From contig NZ_CP029427.2 in NCBI RefSeq assembly GCF_002266465.3, forward strand, positions 124,001 to 188,000: a stretch of DNA of 64,000 nucleotides, read 5' to 3'. Shown in pieces: positions 49,877-58,304 of the stretch. Every line of letters starts with the position of its first letter. Within the stretch, counting starts at the first letter, position 1. Made by a program: the position numbers and the translations under genes. This stretch comes from Bradyrhizobium symbiodeficiens (GTDB lineage: Bacteria; Pseudomonadota; Alphaproteobacteria; Rhizobiales; Xanthobacteraceae). The notes under the pieces are model-generated. The model ran no database searches. It saw nothing but the letters and a program-made list of their open reading frames with translations, and was not told the origin of the DNA.

Positions 49877-50827
49877 ATGCGCGCAAAGCCGGCCCCGATA
49901 AATACGCCTGAAGCTCAAGACGCCGCCTCGCGCGGTTTCTCCATCGATGCCCATCGCCTTGCGGCGCCGAAGGCGGCACCGGGCCTGCATCTGGTCGCAA
50001 CCCCCATCGGCAATCTCGGCGACATCACGTTGCGGGCGCTCCAGACCCTCGCCGGCGTCGACGTCATCGCCTGCGAGGACACCCGAATCACGCGGCGCCT
50101 GACCGAGCGCTACGCCATCGCGGCGCAGCTCAAGCAATATCACGAGCACAATGCGGAAGCCGCGCGTCCGAAAATCCTGGAGGCGCTGGGGCAGGGTGGC
50201 TCGATTGCACTGGTCTCGGATGCCGGCACGCCGCTGATCTCCGATCCCGGCTTCAAGCTGGTGCGCGAGGTCTGCGCCGCCGGCCATGCGGTCTATGCCC
50301 TGCCTGGCCCATCCTCGGTGCTGGCGGCGCTGTCGGTCGCGGCACTGCCGACCGACCGCTTCTTTTTCGAAGGCTTCCTGCCGGCGAAGTCAGCCGCGCG
50401 AAAGGCGCGCTTGACGGAGCTTGCGCGCATCGACGCCACGCTGGTGATGTTCGACTCCGGAAACCGCGTGCAGGACACACTCGCAGAGCTCGCCGAGATC
50501 ATGGGTACGCGCGAGGCCGCGATCTGCCGCGAGCTGACCAAGCTGCACGAGGAGATCTCGCGCGCACCGTTGAGCCAGCTGGCGCGCGAAGCCGATACGC
50601 TGGAGACGCGCGGCGAGTTCGTTCTGGTGATCGCTCCGCCGGCGGCCGACGCCGAGATGCTGACATCGGATGCGCTGGACGATCTGTTGCGCGAGCAGCT
50701 TGCCGCGCACAGCGTCAAGGATGCCGTGGCGCACGCGGTCGCACTCTCGGGCCGGCCGCGACGCGAGGTCTATGCCCGCGCGCTCGAGCTCGCCAAAGAC
50801 CTGAGGGGCGGCGATGGTGAAGACTGA
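49877..50827 (+). CDS. rsmI: 16S rRNA (cytidine-1402-2'-O)-methyltransferase RsmI
   Basis: A 316-residue tetrapyrrole-methylase-fold enzyme: [15 protein letters not shown] near residue 38, VIACEDTR near 60, and the SAM-binding [16 protein letters not shown] near 113-128. It methylates the ribose of C1402 in the 30S decoding site. The C-terminal region ([12 protein letters not shown] onward) is the usual accessory domain. It overlaps yraN by 14 bp. Confidence 0.95.
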   Translation: MRAKPAPINTPEAQDAASRGFSIDAHRLAAPKAAPGLHLVATPIGNLGDITLRALQTLAGVDVIACEDTRITRRLTERYAIAAQLKQYHEHNAEAARPKILEALGQGGSIALVSDAGTPLISDPGFKLVREVCAAGHAVYALPGPSSVLAALSVAALPTDRFFFEGFLPAKSAARKARLTELARIDATLVMFDSGNRVQDTLAELAEIMGTREAAICRELTKLHEEISRAPLSQLAREADTLETRGEFVLVIAPPAADAEMLTSDALDDLLREQLAAHSVKDAVAHAVALSGRPRREVYARALELAKDLRGGDGED

Positions 50828-51215
50828 GGTCCCGGCGGAACCGAAGGTCGCCTCGCCCGAGCGCGTCGCCGCGTTCCATACCGGCATCTCCGCAGAGAGC
50901 CGCGCAGCCGCCTATCTGATGGCCAAGGGCTATCGTATCCTCGCCAAGCGCTACCGCACCCCGCATGGCGAGATTGACATCGTGGCGCGCCGCCGCAATC
51001 TGATCGCCTTCGTCGAGGTCAAGGCGCGCGCCACGCTGGATGACGCCGCCTTCGCCGTGACGCCGCGCCAGCAGCAGCGCATCATCAATGCCGCGCAAGG
51101 CTGGCTCGTCGCGCATCCCGAGCATGCCGAATTCGAATTGCGATTCGACGCCATGCTGATTGCGCCGAAGCGACTTCCGCGCCATGTGTTGGCGGCATTC
51201 GACGCCTCGACCTGA
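50814..51215 (+). CDS. yraN: YraN family (UPF0102) endonuclease-fold protein
   Basis: 133 residues. It has the RecB-like nuclease core of the family: [21 protein letters not shown] near residues 50-72 with the Asp and Glu-x-Lys typical of PD-(D/E)XK nucleases. YraN is widespread and of unsettled function. It is always found with rsmI in this lineage; here it overlaps the 3' end of rsmI and precedes gshB by 10 bp. Confidence 0.92.
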   Translation: MVKTEVPAEPKVASPERVAAFHTGISAESRAAAYLMAKGYRILAKRYRTPHGEIDIVARRRNLIAFVEVKARATLDDAAFAVTPRQQQRIINAAQGWLVAHPEHAEFELRFDAMLIAPKRLPRHVLAAFDAST

Positions 51216-51225
51216 AAGGCAGACC

Positions 51226-52167
51226 ATGAAACTGAACGTCGCCGTCCAGATGGACCCCATCGCCCGCATCAACATCAAGGGCGATTCCACCTTTGCGCTG
51301 CTGCTGGAGGCGCAGAAGCGCGGCCATGGCCTGTCCTATTACACGCCCGACAAGCTCTCGATGGTCGGCGAGGAGATCGTGGCGCCGGTTCAGCTCCTGA
51401 CCGTGCGCGACGAGCCCGGCAATCACTTCACGCTCGGTGAACCCAGGCGCGAGGCGCTGAACGGCTTTGACGTGGTGCTGCTGCGCCAGGACCCGCCGTT
51501 CGACCTCGCCTACATCACCTCGACGCATCTTCTGGAGCGCATCCATCCGAAGACGCTGGTGGTCAACGATCCCGCCTCGGTGCGCAACGCGCCGGAAAAG
51601 CTGTTCGTGATGAACTTTCCGCAGCTGATGCCGCCGACCCTGATCTCGCGCGACCTGGACGAGATCAACGCCTTCCGCGACAAGCACGGTGCCGTCGTCA
51701 TGAAGCCGCTGCACGGCCATGGCGGCGCGGCAGTGTTCCGCGTGATGCCGCAGGACATGAATTTCGGCTCGCTGTACGACATGTTCTCGGTGACGTTCCG
51801 GGAGCCCTGGGTGATCCAGCAATTCATCCCCGAGGTGAGGCACGGCGACAAGCGCATCATCCTGGTCAACGGCGAGTTCGCCGGCGCGGTCAACCGCGTG
51901 CCGGCCGCCGACGACCTCCGCTCCAACATGGTGCGCGGCGGCGCGGCCCAGGAGACCGAACTCACCCCGCGCGAGCGCGAGATCTGCGCCACCGTCGGCC
52001 CGGCGCTGCGCGAGCGCGGCCTGCTGTTCGTCGGCATCGACGTCATCAACGGCAACCTCACCGAAATCAACGTGACCTCGCCCACCGGCATCCGCGCTAT
52101 CGCGCGCCTCGGCGGGCCAGACGTCGCGGCGAAAGTCTGGGACGTCATCGAGCAGAAGAGAAAGTAG
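51226..52167 (+). CDS. gshB: Glutathione synthetase
   Basis: 313 residues from ATG 51226 ([21 protein letters not shown]), the standard family N-terminus. The ATP-grasp fold includes [16 protein letters not shown] near residue 155 and [13 protein letters not shown] near 280-292. It joins gamma-glutamylcysteine to glycine. The open frame begins 66 bp earlier within yraN, but this start is preferred. It is the last gene of the rsmI-yraN-gshB run. Confidence 0.97.
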   Translation: MKLNVAVQMDPIARINIKGDSTFALLLEAQKRGHGLSYYTPDKLSMVGEEIVAPVQLLTVRDEPGNHFTLGEPRREALNGFDVVLLRQDPPFDLAYITSTHLLERIHPKTLVVNDPASVRNAPEKLFVMNFPQLMPPTLISRDLDEINAFRDKHGAVVMKPLHGHGGAAVFRVMPQDMNFGSLYDMFSVTFREPWVIQQFIPEVRHGDKRIILVNGEFAGAVNRVPAADDLRSNMVRGGAAQETELTPREREICATVGPALRERGLLFVGIDVINGNLTEINVTSPTGIRAIARLGGPDVAAKVWDVIEQKRK

Positions 52168-52186
52168 TAGCACTCTGCAATGACTG

Positions 52187-52216
52187 CGTTGAGGAGAGCG
52201 CGAACTCTCCTCAACG
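52187..52216 (+). terminator. Strong hairpin after gshB (probable terminator)
   Basis: A perfect 12-bp stem (CGTTGAGGAGAG / CTCTCCTCAACG) with a 6-nt loop begins 20 bp after the gshB stop. A second GGCG...CGCC hairpin follows. There is no T-run, so it may act with Rho or as an RNA-stability element. Confidence 0.6.
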
Positions 52217-52524
52217 TCGCCCCGGCGAACGCCGGGCGTCGTGGAGCGCAGCTGCGATCCCGGCGGCACGCAACCGCCCTCATCGCTAACCGCCCATTCA
52301 CCATGATGCCGTGCGTGTCATTCGAACGAACTTGCCGCACTGCGTGAATCTACGGGGCCGCTGGCCGACCGAATAACGCCTCGTTCACCATCTGCCGAGA
52401 ACCAGCATCGTGGCTGGCCGTCGCGTTCAGCCTCGCAACACCCCTTATACTTTTACAACCTACTCATCGACGTCGGGGAACCCGCCACGTGCGGTTCGAG
52501 TGCCCCGCGTATGAGTAAAAGCGT
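52217..52524. other. Intergenic region upstream of cpaB
   Basis: About 308 bp without a recognisable gene. It must carry the cpa operon promoter. AT-richer sequence near 52440-52470 (CCTTATACTTTTACAAC) contains a possible -10, but no convincing -35 is seen. A short block ATGAGTAAAAGCGTATG just before the cpaB start looks like a false start. Confidence 0.5.
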
Positions 52525-53349
52525 ATGAACACCGCACGTATCGTCGTTCTCGTCATCGCGCTGGGCGCCGGCGGCGTCGCGGCCTATCTGGCGAGCGGCT
52601 TCGACAACAAGCCCGCGCCCGTCCTGCCCGCCGCCGAGAAGCTGCCAACCGTCGAGGTCCTCGTCGCCAAGTCCGACATCGGGCTCGGGCAGGCCGTGAA
52701 GCCCGAGGACCTGCAATGGCAAGCCTGGCCTGCGGCAACTGCGAGCAGCGCCTTCATCCGCCGCGACAGCAGGCCCGAGGCGCAGACCCAGATCGCCGGC
52801 TCGATCGCCCGCGTCCCGCTGATGCAGGGCGAGCCGATCCGCGAGCAGAAGCTGGTCAAGGCCGACGGCTCCGGCTTCATGGCCGCGATCCTGCCCGCCG
52901 GGATGCGCGCCGTTTCCACCGAGATTTCAGCCGAGACCGCCGCCGGCGGCTTCATCCTTCCGAATGACCGCGTCGACATCGTCCTGACCCGCCGCCTGAA
53001 GAACCCCGACGGCGCCAACAACAACAATGGTCCGACCGGCGGCAACGACCTCGTCCTGTCCGAGGTCATCCTGACCAATATCCGCGTGCTCGCGATCGAT
53101 CAGGCGCCGAAGGAGAAGGACGGCCAGAACGCCGTCGTCGGCAAGACCGTCACGCTCGAGCTCCGGCCCGACCAGGTCGCAGTCCTCGCAGCCGCGCGCC
53201 AGGGCGGCACGCTCCAGCTCGCGCTGCGGAGCATCGTCGATGCCAACGCAGTGGACGGCACGCCTGAGGACCAGGGGATCAAGCGTGCGGGCGGCGTGAA
53301 CGTGATCCGTTACGGGGTGCAGGCACGGCAATTGACGTCACAGAAGTGA
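52525..53349 (+). CDS. cpaB: Flp pilus assembly protein CpaB
   Basis: A 274-residue protein with an N-terminal membrane anchor at about residues 5-24, a periplasmic SAF domain at about 45-110 (VEVLVAKSDIGLGQAVK) and an RcpC-type domain. In Tad (Flp) type IVc pilus systems CpaB helps the secretin CpaC assemble in the periplasm. ATG 52525 follows AAAAGC. It is the first gene of a cpaB-cpaC-cpaD-cpaE run; no pilin gene or cpaA precedes it in the window. Confidence 0.93.
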   Translation: MNTARIVVLVIALGAGGVAAYLASGFDNKPAPVLPAAEKLPTVEVLVAKSDIGLGQAVKPEDLQWQAWPAATASSAFIRRDSRPEAQTQIAGSIARVPLMQGEPIREQKLVKADGSGFMAAILPAGMRAVSTEISAETAAGGFILPNDRVDIVLTRRLKNPDGANNNNGPTGGNDLVLSEVILTNIRVLAIDQAPKEKDGQNAVVGKTVTLELRPDQVAVLAAARQGGTLQLALRSIVDANAVDGTPEDQGIKRAGGVNVIRYGVQARQLTSQK

Positions 53350-53362
53350 TGGTGGGAATCGC

Positions 53363-54880
53363 ATGAACTACGGGGATGATCGGACGGGCCTGCGCCTTCG
53401 GGGGAAGCGCACGCGCTCGTTCTGGACGGGGACGATGCTGATGCTGGGGCTGCTCGCGGCCCCAGACCTCGTCAGTGCGGGGGATGCGCCGGTCGGCGAC
53501 CAGGCGCCGATGCAGGCACCGGATCTCGGCGTGTCGTCGGTTGCGACGATCGCGCCGACGAGGACGCGTTTTCTCTCGCTCGGCGTCGGCAAATCCGTCG
53601 TCATCGACCTGCCGCGCGAGGTCAAGGACGTGCTGGTAGCTGATCCCAAGATCGCCAATGCAGTCATCCGCTCGGCCCAGCGCGCCTATATCATCGGAGG
53701 TCAGGTCGGCCAGACCAACGTCGTGTTCTTCACCGCCGACGGCCAGCAGGTCGCCGCCTATGACATCGCAGTGAAGCGCGATCTCAACGGCATGCGCGCG
53801 GCCTTGCGCCAGTCGCTGCCGGGCGTTCAGATCGAAGGCGTCGGCGACAGCGTGATGCTGACCGGATCGGTGTCGAGCCCGGTCGAGGCCCAGCAGGCCG
53901 GCGACGTCGCCGCAAAGCTGGTCGGCGGTTCGGACAAGGTCGTCAACAACATCGTCGTGCGAGGCCGCGACCAGGTGATGCTCAAGGTCGTCGTCGGAGA
54001 AGTGCGCCGCGACATCGTCAAGCAGCTCGGCGTCGATCTCAGCGCCAGCCTGAACGCTGGCACCGCGGTGGTGAATTTCAACAATTCCAACCCGTTCTCG
54101 GTCTCGGGCGGGCCGATCGTCGGGAGCAACGGGCTCGGTGTCTCCGGCGTCACCAAGGGCATCGCCACCGTCAGCGCCACCATGCGCGCGATGGAAAGCG
54201 CCGGCGTCATGCGCACGCTCGCCGAACCAAGCCTGACCGCGATCTCGGGCGAATCCGCCACCTTCATCGCCGGCGGCGAATTCCCAATTCCAGCAGGCTA
54301 TTCCTGCGATCCCGTCACCCACGTCTGTACCACCCAGATCACCTACAAGAAGTTCGGCATCTCGCTGAACTTCACCCCGGTCGTGCTCAGCGAAGGCCGC
54401 ATCAGCCTGCGCGTGATGACCGAGGTCTCGGAGTTGTCGAATACGAATTCGATCACCTTGACGCAGGCGGTGTCCTCGACCTCGAGCAACTCGATCACCA
54501 TCCCCTCGATCCAGACCCGCCGCGCCGAGACGACACTGGAGATTCCCTCCGGCGGCTCGATGGCGATGGCCGGCCTGATCCAGCAGCAGACCAAGCAGGC
54601 GATCAACGGCCTTCCCGGCATCGACCAGGTGCCGATCATCGGCGCACTGTTCCGCAGCCAGGACTTCGTCAACAACGAGACCGAACTGATGGTGATCGTG
54701 ACGCCCTACGTGGTGCGCGCGGTCGCCCAGAAGGAATTGGCGCGGCCCGACGACGGCTTCGCGCCGGCCTCGGATGCGCAGACCGCACTGCTCGGCCGCA
54801 TGAACCGCCTCTATGGCGTCGCGCGCCGTGTCGACCCGATCGCCGGCACGCCGGGCGATTTCGGCTTCATCATCGACTGA
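53363..54880 (+). CDS. cpaC: CpaC secretin of the Tad pilus
   Basis: A 505-residue outer-membrane secretin. It has a signal region at about residues 18-38, BON/STN-type N-terminal periplasmic domain (LGVGKSVVIDLPREVKDVLV near 72-92), and the C-terminal secretin beta-barrel with VPIIGALFRSQ near 425 and ELMVIVTPYVVRA near 442-456. It forms the outer-membrane pore through which the Flp pilus passes. It lies 13 bp after cpaB. Confidence 0.93.
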   Translation: MNYGDDRTGLRLRGKRTRSFWTGTMLMLGLLAAPDLVSAGDAPVGDQAPMQAPDLGVSSVATIAPTRTRFLSLGVGKSVVIDLPREVKDVLVADPKIANAVIRSAQRAYIIGGQVGQTNVVFFTADGQQVAAYDIAVKRDLNGMRAALRQSLPGVQIEGVGDSVMLTGSVSSPVEAQQAGDVAAKLVGGSDKVVNNIVVRGRDQVMLKVVVGEVRRDIVKQLGVDLSASLNAGTAVVNFNNSNPFSVSGGPIVGSNGLGVSGVTKGIATVSATMRAMESAGVMRTLAEPSLTAISGESATFIAGGEFPIPAGYSCDPVTHVCTTQITYKKFGISLNFTPVVLSEGRISLRVMTEVSELSNTNSITLTQAVSSTSSNSITIPSIQTRRAETTLEIPSGGSMAMAGLIQQQTKQAINGLPGIDQVPIIGALFRSQDFVNNETELMVIVTPYVVRAVAQKELARPDDGFAPASDAQTALLGRMNRLYGVARRVDPIAGTPGDFGFIID

Positions 54881-54933
54881 GGCGAACGGACGGCTGGGGA
54901 ACGGGCAGGATTCGGGCAAGAGGGGATGAGGCG

Positions 54934-55668
54934 ATGACGACAACATCTGCCGATCGACGTCGCAAGCTGCAGATCGCGCTGGCACTGACGGGGCTCTCCG
55001 TCATGCTCGGCGCCTGCAACACCACCGGCGAGATCGTCACCCAGACGGTGCCGACCGACTATCGCCAGCGCCACCCGATCGCGGTGCAGGAAGGCAAGAA
55101 GTCGATCGTGATCTTCGTCGGCAAGGCGAGGGGTGGCCTGTCGCCCCCGCAGCATTCGGACGTCGCGGGCATCGCCCGGGACTGGGTGCGCGAGGGCACC
55201 GGCTCCGTCGTCGTCGACGTTCCCGTCGACAGCTCGAATTCGCGCGCGGCGGCCGCGACCTATCAGGAAATCCGTTCCGTGCTCGCATCCGGCGGCGTGC
55301 CGTCGCGTGCCATCGTCCAGCATCCCTACCGTCCCGAAGATCCTGGGCTGCTGCCCACCATCCGCCTGAGCTATTCGAAGATGGCCGCGGTGGCCGGCCC
55401 CTGCGGGCTGTGGCCGGAAGACCTCGGCCCCTCGATCCTCGATCCCGGCTACAACGAAAACCGCCCCTACTTCAATCTCGGCTGCGCCAGCCAGCGCAAT
55501 CTCGCCGCGATGATCGACAATCCGGCCGACCTCGAGCAGCCGCGATCCGAGACGCCGGCCTATACCGCGCGGCGCGACATCGCCTTTGACCGCTATCGCA
55601 AGGGCACTGCGATCTCGACTCCCAATTCTGAATCCGACAAGGCCAAGCTCAGCGACACAGGCAAATGA
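54934..55668 (+). CDS. cpaD: CpaD pilus-assembly lipoprotein
   Basis: A 244-residue protein with a lipoprotein signal (LTGLSVMLGACNTTG, lipobox Cys near residue 28) and the CpaD domain (TDYRQRHPIAVQEG near residue 45). In Caulobacter and relatives CpaD stabilises the secretin complex. Its stop overlaps the cpaE start (ATGA), so the two are coupled. Confidence 0.92.
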   Translation: MTTTSADRRRKLQIALALTGLSVMLGACNTTGEIVTQTVPTDYRQRHPIAVQEGKKSIVIFVGKARGGLSPPQHSDVAGIARDWVREGTGSVVVDVPVDSSNSRAAAATYQEIRSVLASGGVPSRAIVQHPYRPEDPGLLPTIRLSYSKMAAVAGPCGLWPEDLGPSILDPGYNENRPYFNLGCASQRNLAAMIDNPADLEQPRSETPAYTARRDIAFDRYRKGTAISTPNSESDKAKLSDTGK

Positions 55669-56954
55669 CCGTTATCCACGACGAAGAAGCGGACGATCCG
55701 CAGCACCCCGAGGAACACATTGCGCCGGTTCCCCGCATCTCGGTGCAGGCCTTTTGCGAGACCGAGAAGACGCTCGCCGCGGTGACCGCGGCGGGGCAGG
55801 ACCGCCGGCTGGCCAAGGCGCACCTCACCGCCAAGGACGGCGGCCTTGCCGCGGCGATCGAAGTCTATGAAACGATGCCGACGCCGAACGTGATCGTGAT
55901 CGAATCCGACGGCACCCGCGACATCCTCGAGGGACTCGACGACCTCGCCGGCGTCTGCGACCCCGGCACCCGCGTGGTCGTGATCGGCAATCCCAACGAC
56001 ACCGCGCCCTATCGCGAGCTGGTGCGCCGCGGCGTCAACGATTATGTGGTGGGACCGGTCGAAACCCTCGACGTCGTCCGCTCGATCTGCAGCCTGTTCT
56101 CGGCCTCCGAGGCCATCATCACCGGCCGCGTCATCGCGGTGGTCGGCGCCAAGGGCGGCGTCGGCGCTTCCACCGTCGCGCACAATCTGGCCTGGACCAT
56201 CGCGCGTGACCTCGCGCTCGATTCCGTCGTGATCGACCTCGACCTCGCCTTCGGCACCGCGGGCCTCGACTACAACCAGGACCCGGTGCAGGGCATCGCC
56301 AACGCGGTGCTGTCGCAGGACCGGCCGGACACCGCGCTGATGGAGCGCCTGCTCTCCAAATGCACCGAGCGTCTCAGCCTGCTCGCGGCGCCCGCCACGC
56401 TCGACCGCGTCTATGATTTCGGCGCCGAAGCCTTCGACGCCGTGTTCGACACGCTGCGCATGACCACGCCCTGCATCGTGCTCGACGTCCCCCACCAATG
56501 GTCCGGCTGGACCCGGCGCGCGCTGGTGAACGCCGACGACATCCTCATCGTGGCCGAGCCGGATCTTGCCAATTTGCGCAACACCAAGAACATGCTGAGT
56601 GTGCTGAAGGCGGCGCGGCCGAACGACCGGCCGCCGCTGTACTGCATCAACCAGGTCGGTATGCACAAGCGCGCGGAGATCGACGTCAAATCGTTCGCCA
56701 AGACCATGGAAAGCCAACCGATCGCGGTGATCCCGTTCGATTCGAAACTGTTCTCGACCGCGGCCAATAACGGCCAGATGATCGCGGAGGTCTCCAAGAG
56801 CCACCGCACCACCGAGCTGTTCCAGAACATGGCGAACCGCCTCGCCGGCCGCGGCGAGGTCAAGAAGCCGAAGCGCTCGCTGCTCGGGCCGCTGCTGAAG
56901 AAGCTGAAGGGCAGGTCAAGCCGCAACTCCGCGCCGCATCGCAAGGCGTCATAA
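55665..56954 (+). CDS. cpaE: CpaE/TadZ Tad-pilus localisation ATPase
   Basis: A 429-residue protein of the MinD/ParA family. The N-terminal half (about 30-130) is a receiver-like domain (VIVIESDGTRDI, VVVIGNPNDTAPYREL). The C-terminal part is the ATPase with the deviant Walker A VVGAKGGVGASTVAHNL near residue 160. It places the pilus machinery at the cell pole. The gene is the last of the cpa run on the plus strand; cpaF, tadB and tadC, which normally follow, are not next to it. Confidence 0.92.
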   Translation: MTVIHDEEADDPQHPEEHIAPVPRISVQAFCETEKTLAAVTAAGQDRRLAKAHLTAKDGGLAAAIEVYETMPTPNVIVIESDGTRDILEGLDDLAGVCDPGTRVVVIGNPNDTAPYRELVRRGVNDYVVGPVETLDVVRSICSLFSASEAIITGRVIAVVGAKGGVGASTVAHNLAWTIARDLALDSVVIDLDLAFGTAGLDYNQDPVQGIANAVLSQDRPDTALMERLLSKCTERLSLLAAPATLDRVYDFGAEAFDAVFDTLRMTTPCIVLDVPHQWSGWTRRALVNADDILIVAEPDLANLRNTKNMLSVLKAARPNDRPPLYCINQVGMHKRAEIDVKSFAKTMESQPIAVIPFDSKLFSTAANNGQMIAEVSKSHRTTELFQNMANRLAGRGEVKKPKRSLLGPLLKKLKGRSSRNSAPHRKAS

Positions 56955-56968
56955 GGGTACACAGAAAG

Positions 56969-56989
56969 GGGCGGATTATTTGTCCGCCC
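56969..56989. terminator. Possible bidirectional hairpin between cpaE and tadD-like genes
   Basis: GGGCGGA and TCCGCCC form a 7-bp stem around a 7-nt loop that includes the stop of the convergent TPR gene. No T-run. Confidence 0.35.
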
Positions 56990-57752
56990 GCTGCTGCTGC
57001 TTCTTCGCCAGCAACTGCCGCAGCGCCGCGACCTTGGCGGCTGCCTGGTCCGGCGGCAAATCTGCCTTGACGAGGATTTCGGCCTCGGCCTCACGGCCCT
57101 GCAATCCCAGCACCAGCGCGAGATTGGCGCGGATCCGCGCATCGTTCTGATTGCGCTGATAAGCGCGGCCGAGCACCTGCTCGGCCTTCGGCAGATTGTT
57201 TTCCAGCATATAGGACAGGCCGAGATTGGACAGCACGGTCGGCTCGTCCGGCACGATCTTCAACGCCGCGGCATAATATTGCTGCGCCTCCTCGTTACGG
57301 CCGAGCTGATCGAGCGCCGCACCCTGCGCCGACAGGATGCGCCAATCCGGATCCTCGGGCGTGTGCGCGCGGCTGAGGACGTCGAAGGCCTGCTGGAAAC
57401 TGCCGCTGTCGGCGAGCGCGCGGCCGTAGCCGGCGAGCAGCGCCTTGTTGCTGGGATGGGCGAGCACCGCCTGCTCCATGACCGCAACCGCCTGCGCGCG
57501 CTGGCCGCTCTCGCGCAACGCCTTGCCGTAGGCGAGCGCAACGTTGGGATCACTGGGCTTGGCGCGATAGCGCTCGCGCAACGCGTCCAATTCGGGCCTG
57601 GCGTCGGCCTTGGCAGCCGTTTCCGATCTGACACCAAGCGCGCCGGTCACATCCTCGATGCCCGCGGTCTGGCAGCCGCCGAGGGCTAGGGCGAGAAAGG
57701 CGGGAAACAGCAATCTCGCCGGGGGAGAGGCGAGGGGCGAACGCTTGGACAT
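56976..57752 (-). CDS. tadD: TadD-like TPR lipoprotein
   Basis: 258 residues from ATG 57752, with a lipobox LALGGCQTAG near residue 28. Five or so tetratricopeptide repeats follow (for example PNVALAYGKALRESGQRAQAVAVMEQAV and LSNLGLSYMLENNLPKAEQVLGRA). TadD lipoproteins help build the secretin of Tad pilus systems. Here it is on the strand opposite cpaBCDE and directly convergent with cpaE, so it is not in the same transcript. The TadD assignment rests on size, TPRs and context. Confidence 0.78.
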   Translation of the reverse strand: MSKRSPLASPPARLLFPAFLALALGGCQTAGIEDVTGALGVRSETAAKADARPELDALRERYRAKPSDPNVALAYGKALRESGQRAQAVAVMEQAVLAHPSNKALLAGYGRALADSGSFQQAFDVLSRAHTPEDPDWRILSAQGAALDQLGRNEEAQQYYAAALKIVPDEPTVLSNLGLSYMLENNLPKAEQVLGRAYQRNQNDARIRANLALVLGLQGREAEAEILVKADLPPDQAAAKVAALRQLLAKKQQQRADK

Positions 57753-57831
57753 ACTCTGATCACTCGGCAACAGATCAGAGATGCTTACCGATTAACGCTA
57801 AAGTCCCGTTAAGGAAGCGGCCTGCGAGAGC

Positions 57832-58077
57832 TCAGTCGGTGAACTCGGCACCGAATTCGCAGCCGATGCGCCAGCGCAGGCGGCACTGGCGGGAATAGTC
57901 GGGGGCGAAGATGATGGTGAATTGCGGCGGCACTTCCAGGAATTCCGCTACCACTTTCACGCCGCCATCCGAAATATCGGTGATCGTGCAGTCCCGCGGC
58001 AGCGAGCCCGCGCCAAAATGGATCTTGGCGAGCCGGCTGCACATCCGACGTTCGCTTCTCCGGCGATTTGCAAGCAT
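57832..58077 (-). CDS. PilZ domain c-di-GMP-binding protein
   Basis: An 81-residue single PilZ domain. Both signature elements are visible: RRRSERR near residues 5-11 (RxxxR) and DISDGGV near residue 34 (D/NxSxxG), which bind cyclic di-GMP. Such small proteins relay c-di-GMP to motility, pilus or cell-surface functions. It lies just upstream of the tadD-like gene on the same strand, so a link to pilus control is possible but not shown. Confidence 0.85.
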   Translation of the reverse strand: MLANRRRSERRMCSRLAKIHFGAGSLPRDCTITDISDGGVKVVAEFLEVPPQFTIIFAPDYSRQCRLRWRIGCEFGAEFTD

Positions 58078-58304
58078 TTGAACTGTTCACCCGTTGACCA
58101 CGGCCCATCCCGCAAGCGTAGGAGTAGCTGACAATTGTTGGGATGTGCTGAGTGGAGCCGGTTGCATTCGAGGCGTAGTGTCGGCGTGGCGTTTACGATT
58201 GGTTAGAGGATTGGTCGCCGCGCAGGATCGTTCCCGTATTGTTCTTGCGCAAGGTGGCCGGCTATGCTACCCCTAATTGTGAAAAGGGGCAGGCTGGTTT
58301 GAGC

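Noticed and set aside
52440..52470. Promoter for the cpa operon at the AT-rich block
   Set aside because: A possible -10 is present but no -35 or other factor consensus; not strong enough to list as a promoter.
53279..54985. Long minus-strand open frame opposite cpaC
   Set aside because: Shadow of the secretin gene; low-complexity Asp/His-rich translation.
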